NCBI RefSeq assembly: GCF_014486675.1
Contig: NZ_JACTAC010000004.1
Span: 1-64,000, forward strand
Length of the DNA stretch: 64,000 nucleotides
From: Flavobacterium macrobrachii
Lineage (GTDB): Bacteria; Bacteroidota; Bacteroidia; Flavobacteriales; Flavobacteriaceae
Direction of reading: 5' to 3'
Part shown: positions 36,705-48,098 of the stretch, in pieces
Layout: every line of letters starts with the position of its first letter
Position numbering within the stretch: position 1 is the first letter of the stretch
Made by a program: the position numbers and the translations under genes
Notes under the pieces: model-generated
The model's database searches: none
Told to the model about the DNA's origin: nothing
Seen by the model: only the letters and a program-made list of their open reading frames with translations

Positions 36705-36716
36705 CTTACTAACGAA

Positions 36717-37085
36717 TTAAAGCACTTCTGGTGCTAATGATACAATTTTCATGAATTGTTTTTCACGAAGTTCTCTTGCAACCGGACCAAAAACACGAGT
36801 TCCTCTCATTTCTCCTGCAGCGTTCAAAAGAACACATGCATTGTCATCGAAACGAATATAAGAACCATCAGCTCTTCTCACTTCTTTTTTGGTACGTACA
36901 ACAACTGCAGTAGAAACAGCACCTTTTTTAACGTTTCCGTTTGGTGTTGCATCTTTGATTGATACTACAATTTTATCTCCAACAGAGGCATAACGACGTT
37001 TCGTTCCTCCTAAAACACGGATAGTCAAAACTTCTTTTGCTCCTGTGTTATCTGCTACTTTTAATCTCGATTCTTGTTGTACCAT
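36717..37085 (-). CDS. rplN: 50S ribosomal protein L14
   Basis: The 122-residue uL14 sits at the subunit interface. It has [40 protein letters not shown] and [15 protein letters not shown]. Confidence 0.98.
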
Positions 37086-37087
37086 AA

Positions 37088-37345
37088 TTACTTAGCTCTT
37101 TCAATGATTTCAACTAATCTCCAACATTTTGTTTTAGATAAAGGTCGTGTTTCCATGATCTTTACTGTATCACCAATGTTACAGTCATTTTTTTCGTCGT
37201 GTGCATGATATTTTTTAGTTTTCAACACGAACTTACCATATAATGGATGTTTTACTCTTCTTTCTTCAGCAACAACAATAGATTTATCCATCTTGTTTGA
37301 AGTAACAACACCTATTCTTTCTTTTCTTAAATTTCTTTTTTCCAT
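37088..37345 (-). CDS. rpsQ: 30S ribosomal protein S17
   Basis: The 85-residue uS17 is an OB fold and a primary 16S binder. I chose the start [14 protein letters not shown] rather than an in-frame ATG five codons upstream, because it matches the family start. The core shows [19 protein letters not shown] and [18 protein letters not shown]. Confidence 0.96.
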   Translation of the reverse strand: MEKRNLRKERIGVVTSNKMDKSIVVAEERRVKHPLYGKFVLKTKKYHAHDEKNDCNIGDTVKIMETRPLSKTKCWRLVEIIERAK

Positions 37346-37364
37346 CTTTTCAGCTAGCATACAA

Positions 37365-37556
37365 TTATTGTAACTCTCTTTTAGTTAGCTCAGTTGCTAC
37401 TCTAGCAACGGCTCTTCTTGCACTTCTAATTTGAAGTGGATTAGCGATTGGAGAAATAGCGTGTGTAGATGTTAAATCTAAATAAGCTTTTCTCAACTCA
37501 GCAAGTTTTACTTGTAACTCAGCTGTAGATAGACTGATAATTTCTGATTGTTTCAT
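37365..37556 (-). CDS. rpmC: 50S ribosomal protein L29
   Basis: The 63-residue uL29 is a two-helix hairpin at the tunnel exit, where trigger factor and SRP dock. It shows [21 protein letters not shown], abridged here, and [19 protein letters not shown]. Confidence 0.96.
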   Translation of the reverse strand: MKQSEIISLSTAELQVKLAELRKAYLDLTSTHAISPIANPLQIRSARRAVARVATELTKRELQ

Positions 37557-37568
37557 AATATTTTTTGA

Positions 37569-37994
37569 TTATGCTTCGAAATCTCTAGCAACTACAAACT
37601 TAGTTTTTACTGGAAGTTTTTGTGCTGCTAAACGCAAAGCTTCTTTAGCAACAGAAAGCGGAACTCCACCAACTTCAAACATGATTTTTCCTGGTTTAAC
37701 AACAGCAGCCCAATATTCAACGGCTCCTTTTCCTTTACCCATACGAACCTCTAGAGGTTTTTTGGTAATTGGTTTATCTGGGAAAATTTTAATCCATAAT
37801 TGTCCTTCTCTTTTCATAAAACGAGTTGCAGCGATACGCGCAGCTTCGATTTGACGTGAAGTTAAGAACATTCCGGTTTCATGTACTGATTTAATTCCAA
37901 ACATTCCATTAGAAAGTTCGTGTCCTCTTTGAGAAACGCCCTTCATTCTACCTTTCTGTACCTTACGGTATTTTGTTCTTTTAGGCTGTAACAT
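37569..37994 (-). CDS. rplP: 50S ribosomal protein L16
   Basis: The 141-residue uL16 is a late assembly protein near the A-site tRNA elbow. It begins [19 protein letters not shown] and has [20 protein letters not shown]. Confidence 0.98.
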   Translation of the reverse strand: MLQPKRTKYRKVQKGRMKGVSQRGHELSNGMFGIKSVHETGMFLTSRQIEAARIAATRFMKREGQLWIKIFPDKPITKKPLEVRMGKGKGAVEYWAAVVKPGKIMFEVGGVPLSVAKEALRLAAQKLPVKTKFVVARDFEA

Positions 37995-38012
37995 TTTTCT
38001 TTAGTTTAAAAA

Positions 38013-38768
38013 TTACTTTCTTTTACGTGCATCTGGTTTACCACCTTTGTTGTAAGGTTTTCTATCTCCTTTAGAAGAATCGCCACCTTTTCCGCCAGAA
38101 GCTTGTTTTTTATCCATTCCAACTAGTGGAGATAAATCACGTTTTCCGTAAACCTCACCTTTCATGATCCATACTTTAATTCCCATTCTACCATAAGCAG
38201 TATGAGCTTCTCCTAAAGCATAATCAATATCGGCTCTGAAAGTTGATAGAGGAATTCTACCTTCTTTGAATTGTTCTGAACGTGCCATTTCAGCACCATT
38301 CAAACGACCCGAAATCAAAACTTTAATACCTTCTGCATTCATACGCATTGCTGCTGCGATAGCCATTTTTATAGCTCTTCTGTATGAAATACGGCTTTCG
38401 ATTTGACGAGCAATACTTGTTGCAACTAAATAAGCATCTAACTCTGGTCTTTTAATTTCAAAGATGTTAATTTGAACCTCTTTGTCAGTAATTTTCTTAA
38501 GTTCTTCTTTCAACTTGTCTACCTCTTGTCCACCTTTCCCGATAATAATACCAGGTCTTGCAGTAGTGATAGTAACGGTTACAAGTTTCAAAGTTCTCTC
38601 AATAATTACTTTTGATACACTAGCTTTTGATAAACGAGCATGGATATACTTTCTGATTTTATAATCTTCGGCAATTTTATCACCGTAATCATTTCCACCA
38701 TACCAGTTTGAATCCCATCCTCTGATGATCCCAAGTCTGTTTCCAATTGGATTTGTCTTTTGTCCCAT
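38013..38768 (-). CDS. rpsC: 30S ribosomal protein S3
   Basis: The 251-residue uS3 lies at the mRNA entry pore. It has a type II KH domain ([20 protein letters not shown]) and a C-terminal domain with [20 protein letters not shown] and [15 protein letters not shown] 35-residue Gly/Lys/Asp-rich tail extends it beyond the E. coli length, as is common in this phylum. Confidence 0.98.
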   Translation of the reverse strand: MGQKTNPIGNRLGIIRGWDSNWYGGNDYGDKIAEDYKIRKYIHARLSKASVSKVIIERTLKLVTVTITTARPGIIIGKGGQEVDKLKEELKKITDKEVQINIFEIKRPELDAYLVATSIARQIESRISYRRAIKMAIAAAMRMNAEGIKVLISGRLNGAEMARSEQFKEGRIPLSTFRADIDYALGEAHTAYGRMGIKVWIMKGEVYGKRDLSPLVGMDKKQASGGKGGDSSKGDRKPYNKGGKPDARKRK

Positions 38769-38773
38769 CTTTA

Positions 38774-39184
38774 TTAATTGCTTTGTGTGTTATCTAATTG
38801 TCCTAATACGATTGTTACGTGATTTGAACGTTTTCTAATTCTGTGTGCTCTTCCTTGTGGAGCTGGACGAAGTCTTTTCAACATCATTCCACCATCTACA
38901 GTGATTGTTTTAACAAATAAGCCTGCTTCAGCTACATTTCCTTCTGCATTTTTCTGCTCCCAATTGTTGATTGCAGATAACAAAAGTTTTTCTAACTTTC
39001 TTGAAGCTTCTTTTGAGCTAAATCTTAATATATTTAAAGCTCTTTCCACTTTTTGACCTCTTACCAAGTCTGCTACTAAGCGCATTTTTCTAGGTGAAGT
39101 AGGGCAATTGTTTAATTTAGCAAATGCTATAGACTTGTTAGCCTCTTTTCTTGCGTCTGCAGTTTCTCTTTTACGAACTCCCAT
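38774..39184 (-). CDS. rplV: 50S ribosomal protein L22
   Basis: The 136-residue uL22 has a beta-hairpin that lines the exit tunnel ([20 protein letters not shown]). The macrolide-contacting hairpin looks normal in length. Confidence 0.97.
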   Translation of the reverse strand: MGVRKRETADARKEANKSIAFAKLNNCPTSPRKMRLVADLVRGQKVERALNILRFSSKEASRKLEKLLLSAINNWEQKNAEGNVAEAGLFVKTITVDGGMMLKRLRPAPQGRAHRIRKRSNHVTIVLGQLDNTQSN

Positions 39185-39190
39185 TGCTTC

Positions 39191-39469
39191 TTATTTTTTA
39201 CCTTTATTTTTTGCTCCAGCATGACCTCTAAAAGATCTTGTTGGTGAAAACTCTCCTAATTTGTGTCCTACCATGTTCTCAGTTACATAAACTGGAACAA
39301 ATTGACGACCATTGTGAACTGCGATAGTTTGTCCAACGAAATCTGGTGTAATCATTGAAGCTCTAGACCATGTCTTAACAACTCCTTTATTTCCTCCAGC
39401 AATGTTTTCCTGAACTTTTTTATCTAATTTATAGTGAACAAATGGTCCTTTTTTTAATGAACGTGCCAT
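39191..39469 (-). CDS. rpsS: 30S ribosomal protein S19
   Basis: The 92-residue uS19 of the 30S head has [19 protein letters not shown] and [19 protein letters not shown]. It lies 10 bases after rplB. Confidence 0.98.
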   Translation of the reverse strand: MARSLKKGPFVHYKLDKKVQENIAGGNKGVVKTWSRASMITPDFVGQTIAVHNGRQFVPVYVTENMVGHKLGEFSPTRSFRGHAGAKNKGKK

Positions 39470-39479
39470 GTCTATCTAA

Positions 39480-40304
<825 letters not shown>

Positions 40305-40310
40305 TTTCTA

Positions 40311-40601
40311 TTAGATATTATTATAAAAATCTATTGTTTCTCCTTCTTTTACTTGAACGACAGCTTTCTTGTAGCTATTCGTTTTTCCACTGATTAAACC
40401 ACTTTTAGTATATTTAGTAGTTCTATCAGCTCTATAGTTCATCGTGTTAACTGAAACAACAGAAATTCCGTAGGTAGCTTCAACAGCTTTCTTAATTTGA
40501 ACTTTGTTTGCTTTTTTGTCAACAACAAAACCAAAACGATTGAAAACCTCACCTTCTTTGGTGATTTTTTCAGTGATGATAGGCTTAATTATGATACTCA
40601 T
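40311..40601 (-). CDS. rplW: 50S ribosomal protein L23
   Basis: The 96-residue uL23 is the trigger-factor and SRP docking protein at the tunnel exit. It has KPIITEKITKEGEVFNRFGF and KANKVQIKKAVEATYGI. Confidence 0.96.
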   Translation of the reverse strand: MSIIIKPIITEKITKEGEVFNRFGFVVDKKANKVQIKKAVEATYGISVVSVNTMNYRADRTTKYTKSGLISGKTNSYKKAVVQVKEGETIDFYNNI

Positions 40602-40608
40602 GGTCTAA

Positions 40609-41238
40609 TTATTTGCTTAAATTTTCTTCAATTCCTTCTAAAGAACCCTCTAAAAGAACTAAGTTATTAGCATTTAAAATCTCGTAAGTACTTAATTCTG
40701 AATTAATTACAACACTAGAGGCTTTTAAATTACGTGACGACAAATATACATTTTTATTTGATTCACCCAACACAAATAAAGATTTTTTATTTTCTAACCC
40801 TAAAGCTTTCAAAACATTGATAAAATTTTTAGTGTTTGGTGTTTCAAAATTAAAGTCTTCAACAACTACTAAATTTGATTCTTTTACTTTTATAGAGAAA
40901 GCTGATTTACGAGCTAATCTTTTTACTGTTTTATTCAATTTGAATGAATAGCTTCTTGGTCTTGGACCGAATACTGTTCCTCCTCCTTTAAACAAAGGAC
41001 TTTTCTTTGAACCTGCACGAGCAGTACCTGTACCTTTTTGTTTTTTAATCTTACGCGTAGAACCTGCAACTTCTGCTCTTTCTTTAGCTTTGTGCGTTCC
41101 TTGTCTTTGATTTGCTAAGTATTGCTTAACATCAAGATATACTGCGTGATTATTTGGCTCAATGCCGAATACTGAATCAGAAAGTTGTACTTTTCTTCCA
41201 GTATCTTTTCCGTTGATATCTAAAACTTTTACTTCCAT
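40609..41238 (-). CDS. rplD: 50S ribosomal protein L4
   Basis: The 209-residue uL4 has a tunnel loop ([19 protein letters not shown], then [18 protein letters not shown]) as in other bacteria. The start shares one base with the rplC stop (TAATG). In gammaproteobacteria L4 represses the S10 operon; no such site can be identified here. Confidence 0.97.
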   Translation of the reverse strand: MEVKVLDINGKDTGRKVQLSDSVFGIEPNNHAVYLDVKQYLANQRQGTHKAKERAEVAGSTRKIKKQKGTGTARAGSKKSPLFKGGGTVFGPRPRSYSFKLNKTVKRLARKSAFSIKVKESNLVVVEDFNFETPNTKNFINVLKALGLENKKSLFVLGESNKNVYLSSRNLKASSVVINSELSTYEILNANNLVLLEGSLEGIEENLSK

Positions 41239-41855
41239 TACTTCTGAATGATTACATAAGAGTTTTTGTGTCCAGGAATTGCTCCTTTAACTACTAGTAG
41301 ATTCTTTTCAGCAACTACTTTTAAAACTCTAAGATTTTGTACTTTTACATTATCTCCTCCCATTCTTCCTGCCATACGCATTCCTTTAAATACACGTGAT
41401 GGATAAGAAGATGCTCCTACAGAACCTGGTGCTCTTAAACGGTTATGTTGACCATGAGTTGCTTGTCCAACACCACCAAAACCGTGACGTTTTACAACCC
41501 CTTGAAAACCTTTACCTTTTGATACACCTTGTACATCAACAAACTCTCCTTCGCTGAATACTTCCACAGTGATGTTATCACCTAATTTGTAATTTTCTTC
41601 AAATCCTTGGAATTCAACGACTTTTTTCTTAGCAGAAGTTCCCGCTTTTTTAAAGTGACCTAAATCAGCTTTAGTAGCGTGTTTTTCTCCTTTGTCATCG
41701 AAACCAAGTTGAAGAGCTGAATACCCGTCAACCTCATTGGTTCTGACTTGGGTAACGACACAAGGTCCAGCTTCGATTACTGTACAAGGAATATTCTTCC
41801 CGTTTTCATCGAAAATGCTTGTCATGCCGATTTTTTTTCCAATTAACCCAGACAT
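41238..41855 (-). CDS. rplC: 50S ribosomal protein L3
   Basis: The 205-residue uL3 starts [20 protein letters not shown] and has [13 protein letters not shown], then [13 protein letters not shown]-like sequence ([11 protein letters not shown]) near the peptidyl-transferase loop. A 96-base gap with a hairpin precedes it. Confidence 0.98.
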   Translation of the reverse strand: MSGLIGKKIGMTSIFDENGKNIPCTVIEAGPCVVTQVRTNEVDGYSALQLGFDDKGEKHATKADLGHFKKAGTSAKKKVVEFQGFEENYKLGDNITVEVFSEGEFVDVQGVSKGKGFQGVVKRHGFGGVGQATHGQHNRLRAPGSVGASSYPSRVFKGMRMAGRMGGDNVKVQNLRVLKVVAEKNLLVVKGAIPGHKNSYVIIQK

Positions 41856-41901
41856 ATTAATAATTATTTAATGTTTATTTTTATTTTTCAACAAAGAAAT
41901 A

Positions 41902-41931
41902 AGTATCAGAAATTAAATTATCCCTGATACT
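41902..41931 (-). promoter_or_regulatory. Hairpin in the rpsJ-rplC gap
   Basis: An 8-bp stem, AGTATCAG/CTGATACT, encloses a 14-base loop in the widest gap of the S10 segment. It is a candidate leader or attenuator; no T-run follows closely, so simple termination is unlikely. Confidence 0.5.
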
Positions 41932-41951
41932 CATTTCAGAAAATTGTATAC

Positions 41952-42257
41952 TTAAACTTTGATTTCTACTTCAACACCACTTGGCAATTCAAGTTTCATT
42001 AAAGCATCGATAGTTTTCGAAGAAGAGCTATAGATATCTAGCAATCTCTTGTATGAACTTACTTCAAACTGCTCTCTCGCTTTTTTGTTAACGTGAGGAG
42101 AACGTAATACAGTAAATATTTTTTTGTGTGTAGGTAACGGAATTGGACCTGTTACAACAGCACCTGTACTTTTCACAGTTTTTACGATTTTCTCTGCTGA
42201 TTTATCAACCAACATGTGATCGTAAGACTTTAATTTTATTCTAATTTTTTGACTCAT
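41952..42257 (-). CDS. rpsJ: 30S ribosomal protein S10
   Basis: The 101-residue uS10 (NusE) acts in the 30S head and in antitermination with NusB. It has [21 protein letters not shown] and [25 protein letters not shown], abridged here to [19 protein letters not shown]. Confidence 0.98.
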   Translation of the reverse strand: MSQKIRIKLKSYDHMLVDKSAEKIVKTVKSTGAVVTGPIPLPTHKKIFTVLRSPHVNKKAREQFEVSSYKRLLDIYSSSSKTIDALMKLELPSGVEVEIKV

Positions 42258-42268
42258 CTTGATAAAAA

Positions 42269-44425
42269 TTAAGCGTTACCTTTTGCTTTTTTGATTACTT
42301 CTTCAGATATGTTTGAAGGAGTTTGCTCGTAGTGTGAGAATTCCATTGTAGAAGTTGCTCTACCTGAAGATAATGTTCTCAATGTAGTTACATAACCAAA
42401 CATTTCAGATAATGGAACATGAGCTTTGATAGTTTTAGCTCCATTTCTGTCACCCATATCATTTACTTGACCTCTTCTTCTATTCAAATCTCCAACTATA
42501 TCACCCATGTTTTCTTCTGGAGTAATCACTTCAATTTTCATGATTGGCTCAAGAATAACAGCACCAGCAGCTTTTGCTACTTCTTTGTATCCCATTTTTG
42601 CTGCTAATTCAAAAGAAAGAGCATCAGAATCTACAGGGTGGAAAGATCCATCAGTCAAAGTAACTTTCAAGCTATCTACAGTATATCCAGCTAATGGACC
42701 TGTTTTCATAGCTTCTTTGAAACCTTTTTCAACTGCAGGAATATATTCTTTAGGAACGTTACCTCCTTTTACAGCGTTAACGAATTGTAATCCAACTGGA
42801 GCTTTTCCGTCAACTAATTCTGCTGGTTCAAGCGTGAAAACAATATCACCAAATTTACCACGACCTCCAGATTGTTTTTTATATGTTTCTCTGTGAGTTG
42901 CTGATTTTGTGAAAGCTTCTTTGTACTCAACTTGTGGTTCACCTTGATTTACCTCAACTTTGAACTCACGTTTCATACGATCTACAAGTATATCTAAGTG
43001 TAGCTCACCCATTCCTGAGATAATCGTTTGTCCCGAAGCTTCGTCAGTTCTAACTGTAAATGTTGGATCTTCTTCAGCTAATTTTGCTAAAGCCATACCC
43101 ATCTTATCTACGTCTGCTTTTGTTTTAGGTTCAATAGCGATACCAATAACTGGATCAGGGAATTTCATCGACTCAAGAATGATTGGGTGTTTTTCATCAC
43201 ACATTGTATCTCCAGTCTTGATATCTTTAAATCCAACTGCTGCTCCAATATCACCTGCCTCAATATACTCGATTGGATTTTGTTTGTTAGCATGCATTTG
43301 GTAGATTCGAGAAATTCTTTCTTTGTTACCTGAACGAGTGTTCAAAATATACGAACCTGCATCTAAACGACCTGAATAGGCACGGAAGAAAGCTAAACGA
43401 CCAACATAAGGATCTGTTGCAATTTTAAATGCTAAAGCTGCGAACGGCTCCTTTACATCAGGACGACGTAAGATTTTTGTTTGATCTTCTTCTAATAAAT
43501 CAGCATCATCAGGATGAATACCTTCTATACCTTCTTTATCTAAAGGAGATGGCAGATATTTACATACAGCATCCAACATAAATTGAACACCTTTGTTTTT
43601 GAATGATGAACCAGCAATCATTGGAATGATAGCCATGTCAATTGTAGCAGCTCTTAAAGCGTTGTTGATTTCGTCTTCAGTGATAGATTCTGGATCTTCC
43701 ATGTATTTATCAAGAAGATTTTCATCGTAATCAGCAACAGCTTCAATAAGTATATCTCTGTATTCTTTAACTTCTGCAACCATGTCAGCTGGAATTTCAA
43801 CTACGTCAAAAGTCGCACCTTGTGTAGCATCATGCCAAACAATAGCTTGATTTTTTACTAAATCAACAACACCTTTGAAATCATTTTCTTCACCTATTGG
43901 CAAAGTGATCGCAACTGCGTTTGATTTTAGCATATCTCTAACTTGTTGACATACATTTAAGAAGTTAGAACCTTGACGGTCCATTTTGTTTACGAATCCC
44001 ATACGTGGAACTCTATATTGATCAGCAAGTCTCCAGTTAGTTTCTGACTGTGGCTCAACACCATCAACAGCACTAAATAAGAAAACTAACCCATCCAATA
44101 CACGTAATGAACGATTTACCTCTACAGTAAAGTCTACGTGTCCTGGAGTATCAATAATATTAAAGTGGTAAGGTTTAGACTCAGGAGTCGTTTTACCTTG
44201 CACAGTTGGAAAACTCCATTCACAAGTTGTAGCCGCTGAAGTAATTGTGATACCTCTTTCTTGCTCTTGTGCCATCCAGTCCATTGTTGCAGCACCATCA
44301 TGCACTTCACCAATTTTGTGTGATTTTCCAGTATAAAATAATATACGCTCAGTTGTTGTTGTTTTACCAGCATCAATATGAGCCGCAATACCAATGTTTC
44401 TTGTAAATTTTAAATCTCTAGCCAT
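42269..44425 (-). CDS. fusA: Elongation factor G
   Basis: The 718-residue translocation GTPase has all five domains. Its G motifs are [15 protein letters not shown] (G1), the switch-[20 protein letters not shown] (G3) and NKMDRQG (G4). The length and domain IV/V sequence are normal. It lies between rpsG and rpsJ. tuf, which follows fusA in many phyla, is absent, as is usual for Bacteroidota. Confidence 0.98.
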   Translation of the reverse strand: MARDLKFTRNIGIAAHIDAGKTTTTERILFYTGKSHKIGEVHDGAATMDWMAQEQERGITITSAATTCEWSFPTVQGKTTPESKPYHFNIIDTPGHVDFTVEVNRSLRVLDGLVFLFSAVDGVEPQSETNWRLADQYRVPRMGFVNKMDRQGSNFLNVCQQVRDMLKSNAVAITLPIGEENDFKGVVDLVKNQAIVWHDATQGATFDVVEIPADMVAEVKEYRDILIEAVADYDENLLDKYMEDPESITEDEINNALRAATIDMAIIPMIAGSSFKNKGVQFMLDAVCKYLPSPLDKEGIEGIHPDDADLLEEDQTKILRRPDVKEPFAALAFKIATDPYVGRLAFFRAYSGRLDAGSYILNTRSGNKERISRIYQMHANKQNPIEYIEAGDIGAAVGFKDIKTGDTMCDEKHPIILESMKFPDPVIGIAIEPKTKADVDKMGMALAKLAEEDPTFTVRTDEASGQTIISGMGELHLDILVDRMKREFKVEVNQGEPQVEYKEAFTKSATHRETYKKQSGGRGKFGDIVFTLEPAELVDGKAPVGLQFVNAVKGGNVPKEYIPAVEKGFKEAMKTGPLAGYTVDSLKVTLTDGSFHPVDSDALSFELAAKMGYKEVAKAAGAVILEPIMKIEVITPEENMGDIVGDLNRRRGQVNDMGDRNGAKTIKAHVPLSEMFGYVTTLRTLSSGRATSTMEFSHYEQTPSNISEEVIKKAKGNA

Positions 44426-44435
44426 TTCTTAAATA

Positions 44436-44912
44436 TTAAAATCTGAAGTGAGAGAATGCTTTGTTTGCTTCTGCCATTTTGTGAGTATCCATTCTCTTTT
44501 TAACAGCAGCGCCTTCTTCTTTAGCCGCAGCTAAAATTTCAGAAGCTAATTTTCCAGCCATAGATTTTTCATTTCTTCTTCTGGCATAAAGTATCATCCA
44601 CTTCATTGCCATTGAGATTTTTCTATCTGGTCTAATTTGCATTGGAATTTGAAATGTAGCTCCACCCACTCTACGACTACGTACTTCTACGTGAGGCATA
44701 ACATTAGTTAACGCATCTTTCCAAATCTCTAATGATGTTTTTTCATCATTGTTTTTCTTTGATTCTACGATATCAATTGCATCATAAAATACTTTAAAAG
44801 CTGTAGATTTTTTACCATCCCACATTAAGTTATTCACAAAACGTGTTACCAATTGGTCGTTAAACCTTGGATCTGGTAAAAGAGGTCTTTTCTTTGCTGC
44901 TCTTTTTCTCAT
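44436..44912 (-). CDS. rpsG: 30S ribosomal protein S7
   Basis: The 158-residue uS7 is the head-assembly initiator at the E site. It has [20 protein letters not shown] and [18 protein letters not shown]. It is the second gene of the superoperon. Confidence 0.98.
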   Translation of the reverse strand: MRKRAAKKRPLLPDPRFNDQLVTRFVNNLMWDGKKSTAFKVFYDAIDIVESKKNNDEKTSLEIWKDALTNVMPHVEVRSRRVGGATFQIPMQIRPDRKISMAMKWMILYARRRNEKSMAGKLASEILAAAKEEGAAVKKRMDTHKMAEANKAFSHFRF

Positions 44913-44937
44913 GTCTTTTTCTTTTGAGTTTTAAAAA

Positions 44938-45321
44938 TTACTTTTTCGCCTCTTTTGGACGTTTTGCACCATACTTAGATCTACGTTGCGTTCTTCCAGC
45001 TACACCTGATGTATCAAGCGCACCACGAACGATGTGGTATCTAACTCCTGGTAAATCTTTTACTCTTCCGCCTCGCACTAATACTATCGAGTGCTCTTGT
45101 AGATTATGTCCTTCTCCTGGGATGTAAGCATTCACTTCATTTCCATTTGTCAAACGCACACGCGCTACTTTACGCATTGCAGAGTTTGGTTTTTTTGGAG
45201 TAGTAGTGTAAACACGCGTACAAACACCTCTTCTTTGAGGACAAGAATCTAAAGCAACCGATTTACTCTTCTTAGTGATTTGAGTTCTTCCTGTTCTTAC
45301 TAATTGTTGAATTGTTGGCAT
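44938..45321 (-). CDS. rpsL: 30S ribosomal protein S12
   Basis: The 127-residue uS12 of the decoding centre starts [15 protein letters not shown] rejected a 35-codon N-terminal extension because it crosses the promoter. The loop [16 protein letters not shown] keeps the Lys residues that change in streptomycin resistance, so the gene looks wild type. It is the first gene of the 32-gene superoperon, with a consensus promoter about 55 bases upstream. Confidence 0.97.
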
Positions 45322-45374
45322 AATTAATACTAAAAATTTCTTATGTTTTAAATTTACCCTATTTTTAGGGGTTG

Positions 45375-45405
45375 CAAATGTAGTAATTATTTTCATCAAA
45401 ACAAA
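45375..45405 (-). promoter_or_regulatory. Main promoter of the ribosomal superoperon
   Basis: On the minus strand TTTG, exactly 19 bases, then TACATTTG form a perfect Bacteroidota -33/-7 promoter. A short hairpin (CCCTA/TAGGG, 45357-45370) falls at the predicted 5' end of the mRNA. The remaining A+T-rich leader has no Shine-Dalgarno sequence. Confidence 0.85.
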
Positions 45406-45515
45406 TCTTAATTCATTAATTTTCAAATAGATTATTTTTAGATTATTTTTAGATTGTTTTCTAATACTAAAGTTTATTTTTTTACGTTAATTTGAAACCT
45501 GACAATTATCAAAAA

Positions 45516-47174
45516 TTGAAAAGATTATTTTTTATACTCCTTTTTATTCTTTGTAGCCAAAATCACTTTGGTCAAAATTTCTATTTGAAAATAACTTCCG
45601 ACAAAGAAAATGAAGTTAAAACAATTGATTCTATTGGATACAAAACAAAACACTCGAGTGTAAAAAGCATTCTAGATGAAAATACTCTGTTTACAAAAAA
45701 ACTCATGCAGCTTGGTTTTTATCATTTTCAAGAATTGGAAAACAAAAAAGAAAACGACTCGGTTTTTAGATTTCATTACAGCATTGGAAAACAAATAAAA
45801 TCATTACATATATATATAGGTAGCAAAAATGAATTTAACGAATTGCTTCCTGACGAGAATCCAATTAAAATTCAAGTAGCCGAAAGCGAAGCTTTTCTGA
45901 ATACGATTATAAAAAAACTAGAAGTCAAAGGATATTCCACGAGCAAAGTTTCGTTAGAAAACATCGAACGCGAAAATAACTTTATTAAAGCCAATCTAAA
46001 AATCGATACCGGTAAAAAAAGACAAGTCAACAACATAGTGATTAATGGCGTTGATAAATTTCCGGAAAGTCACAAAAAGTATTTAATTCGATTATACAAA
46101 AACAAAGTTTTCAATCAACAAACACTTGAAAAAATCAACAACGACATCGAAAAATACCGTTTTGTAAAACAAACCAAATATCCTGAAATTTTATTTACTC
46201 AAGATTCTACTAAAATATATGTTTATTTAGAAAAAGCCAAAGCAAATTCTTTTGACGGCTATATTGGTTTTACTAATGATGAGCAAGATAAAGTGGTTTT
46301 CAGCGGTTATGTCGACCTTATTTTAAACAACGTTCTTAATTCGGGCGAAAAACTTTCGCTATTTTGGAAAAGTGATGGTCAAGAACAACGAACCTTTAAC
46401 CTTGGTGCCGAAATTCCATATATTTTCAAAAGTCCTTTTGGAATAAAAGCCAATTTAAATATTTTCAAACAAGACAGTACTTTTCAAAATACGCGAACAG
46501 CTTTGGATTTAGGTTACTATTTCAACTACACCACCAAAGTTTATATTGGTTATCAGTCCAATGAATCGAGCGATATTCAAAACGCAAACACCTTCTCGTT
46601 AAGCGATTTTGAAAGCACATTTTACACCACAGGATTTGAATACACCAACTTCAAAATTGATGATTTTATTTTTCCTGAAAAAACTTTTTTCGAAATCAAA
46701 TTTGGAACAGGAAAACGAGAATCAAACATCGAAAACACCAATCAGTTTTTTGGAAATCTACTTTTTAGGCATAATCTCTATTTAAACGATAAAAACATCA
46801 TTAATATTAAATCGCAGAATTTCTATTTGCAAAGCAATACCTATCTAGTCAACGAACTTTTTAGATTTGGCGGTATCAATTCCATTCGCGGATTCAACGA
46901 AAACTCACTTCAAGGAAATCTATTGACTTCCATTTTAACCGAATATCGCTATGTGCTTTCGCCTAGTCTTTATGCACATTCCATCGTTGATTATGGTTAT
47001 TATAAAGACAACACTTCGAATACCGGCGACACTTTATTAGGACTTGGATTTGGCATTGGACTTCAAACCAAAAACGGATTATTCAACCTAATTTATGCCA
47101 ACGGAAGCACCAAAGAACAAACCGCAAAACTATCTAATTCGATTGTTCATATCAGCTTAAAAGCAAACTTTTAA
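45516..47174 (+). CDS. POTRA/beta-barrel outer-membrane protein (BamA/TamA-like), TTG start
   Basis: The protein is about 552 residues with a signal peptide (MKRLFFILLFILCSQNHFGQ). Periplasmic POTRA-like repeats follow (VNNIVINGVDKFPESHKKYLIRLY is abridged here to VNNIVINGVDKFPES). The C-terminal Omp85-type barrel has FGGINSIRGFNENSLQGN, matching the conserved VRGF/Y motif, and ends VHISLKANF. No ATG gives this signal peptide. The TTG used here and another TTG eight codons upstream are the only choices, and a near -7 box (TTAATTTG) overlaps the upstream one. Its exact substrate is unknown. Confidence 0.85.
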   Translation: MKRLFFILLFILCSQNHFGQNFYLKITSDKENEVKTIDSIGYKTKHSSVKSILDENTLFTKKLMQLGFYHFQELENKKENDSVFRFHYSIGKQIKSLHIYIGSKNEFNELLPDENPIKIQVAESEAFLNTIIKKLEVKGYSTSKVSLENIERENNFIKANLKIDTGKKRQVNNIVINGVDKFPESHKKYLIRLYKNKVFNQQTLEKINNDIEKYRFVKQTKYPEILFTQDSTKIYVYLEKAKANSFDGYIGFTNDEQDKVVFSGYVDLILNNVLNSGEKLSLFWKSDGQEQRTFNLGAEIPYIFKSPFGIKANLNIFKQDSTFQNTRTALDLGYYFNYTTKVYIGYQSNESSDIQNANTFSLSDFESTFYTTGFEYTNFKIDDFIFPEKTFFEIKFGTGKRESNIENTNQFFGNLLFRHNLYLNDKNIINIKSQNFYLQSNTYLVNELFRFGGINSIRGFNENSLQGNLLTSILTEYRYVLSPSLYAHSIVDYGYYKDNTSNTGDTLLGLGFGIGLQTKNGLFNLIYANGSTKEQTAKLSNSIVHISLKANF

Positions 47175-47214
47175 ACTCTTAAACACATAACCTTTTATAC
47201 TTCTTAAAAAAGTT

Positions 47215-47222
47215 TACCTTTG
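47215..47222 (+). promoter_or_regulatory. -7 box (TACCTTTG) directly at the rlmB start
   Basis: This is an exact TAnnTTTG match ending 4 bases before the ATG. The predicted transcription start is at or next to the start codon, so the mRNA would be leaderless. Confidence 0.6.
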
Positions 47223-47226
47223 CCGC

Positions 47227-47961
47227 ATGGAAAAAGAAAACCAAATCTTCGGAATTAGAGCAATAATTGAAGCCATTTCGGCTGGAAAAGAAATCGACAA
47301 AGTCTTTATTCAAAGCGATGCACAAGGCGAATTGATGCAAGAATTAATGAAAACGATGAAAAAAAACAGCATCAATTTCAGTTACGTTCCTGTAGAAAAA
47401 TTAAACCGATTAACACCAAATAATCACCAAGGTGCAGTGGCAACCATTGCTCCTATATCATTTATAAAACTGGAAACTTTAGTTGACAGCGTTGTCGAGA
47501 GCGGAAAAATGCCATTGTTTTTAATCCTTGACCAACTAAGCGATGCTCGAAATTTTGGTGCCATCATCAGAACAGCAGAATGTACAGGAGTTGATGGAAT
47601 TATAGTTCAAAAAACAGGTTCGGCTCCAGTAAATGGTGATACCGTAAAAACCTCTGCAGGAGCAGTTTTCAATGTGCCAATTTGCAAAGTTGACCACATC
47701 AAAGACGCCATTTTTTACCTCCAAGGAAGCGGAATCAAAACCGTTGCTGCCACCGAAAAAACAGAAGATAGTATTTACAATATTTCATTAAACGAACCCG
47801 TTGCCATCATCATGGGAAGTGAAGATCGAGGCATCAATCCATCAGTTTTAAAAATTGTAGATGCCAAAGGAAAATTACCAATGTTCGGCACAATCGGTTC
47901 GCTCAATGTTTCCGTAGCTTGCGGCGCGTTTTTGTATGAAACCGTTCGTCAAAGAAGTTAA
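47227..47961 (+). CDS. rlmB: 23S rRNA 2'-O-methyltransferase RlmB-like (TrmH family)
   Basis: The 244-residue SPOUT methyltransferase has the N-terminal substrate-binding domain (FGIRAIIEAISAGKEIDKVF) and a trefoil-knot domain. The motifs are motif 1 ARNFGAIIRTAECTGVDG, motif 2 VAIIMGSEDRGINPSVL and motif 3 GSLNVSVACGAFLYE. This matches RlmB, which methylates G2251 of the 23S P loop (E. coli numbering); a tRNA target is less likely. It appears to have a leaderless promoter. Confidence 0.92.
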   Translation: MEKENQIFGIRAIIEAISAGKEIDKVFIQSDAQGELMQELMKTMKKNSINFSYVPVEKLNRLTPNNHQGAVATIAPISFIKLETLVDSVVESGKMPLFLILDQLSDARNFGAIIRTAECTGVDGIIVQKTGSAPVNGDTVKTSAGAVFNVPICKVDHIKDAIFYLQGSGIKTVAATEKTEDSIYNISLNEPVAIIMGSEDRGINPSVLKIVDAKGKLPMFGTIGSLNVSVACGAFLYETVRQRS

Positions 47962-47975
47962 AATTTAAAGATAAT

Positions 47976-48089
47976 TTGAAGCGAATCGCTCGGGTTTTAT
48001 CAATAAACTTTTTTCCCGCTTTTCGTTACAATAAAAAATGCTTCCAAACCATGGAAGCATTTTTTATTTTCTCTTCAATCGGGGCTAAA
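47976..48089 (-). repeat. Dispersed hairpin element, copy D
   Basis: On the minus strand it has TTTTAGCCCCGATTGAAG, the 3' block TTGTAACGAAAAGCGGGAAA, and the tail GAGCGATTCGCTTC. The private central stem is AAAAAATGCTTCCA/TGGAAGCATTTTTT with a 5-base loop. It lies between the convergent rlmB and rhomboid genes and could terminate both. Confidence 0.75.
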
Positions 48090-48098
48090 AAAAAACAA

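Noticed and set aside
42507-43304. Plus-strand frames inside fusA and elsewhere in the ribosomal operon
   Set aside because: Antisense shadows of strongly conserved genes.
45322-45426. N-terminal extension of rpsL
   Set aside because: It crosses the consensus promoter and does not match S12 proteins.
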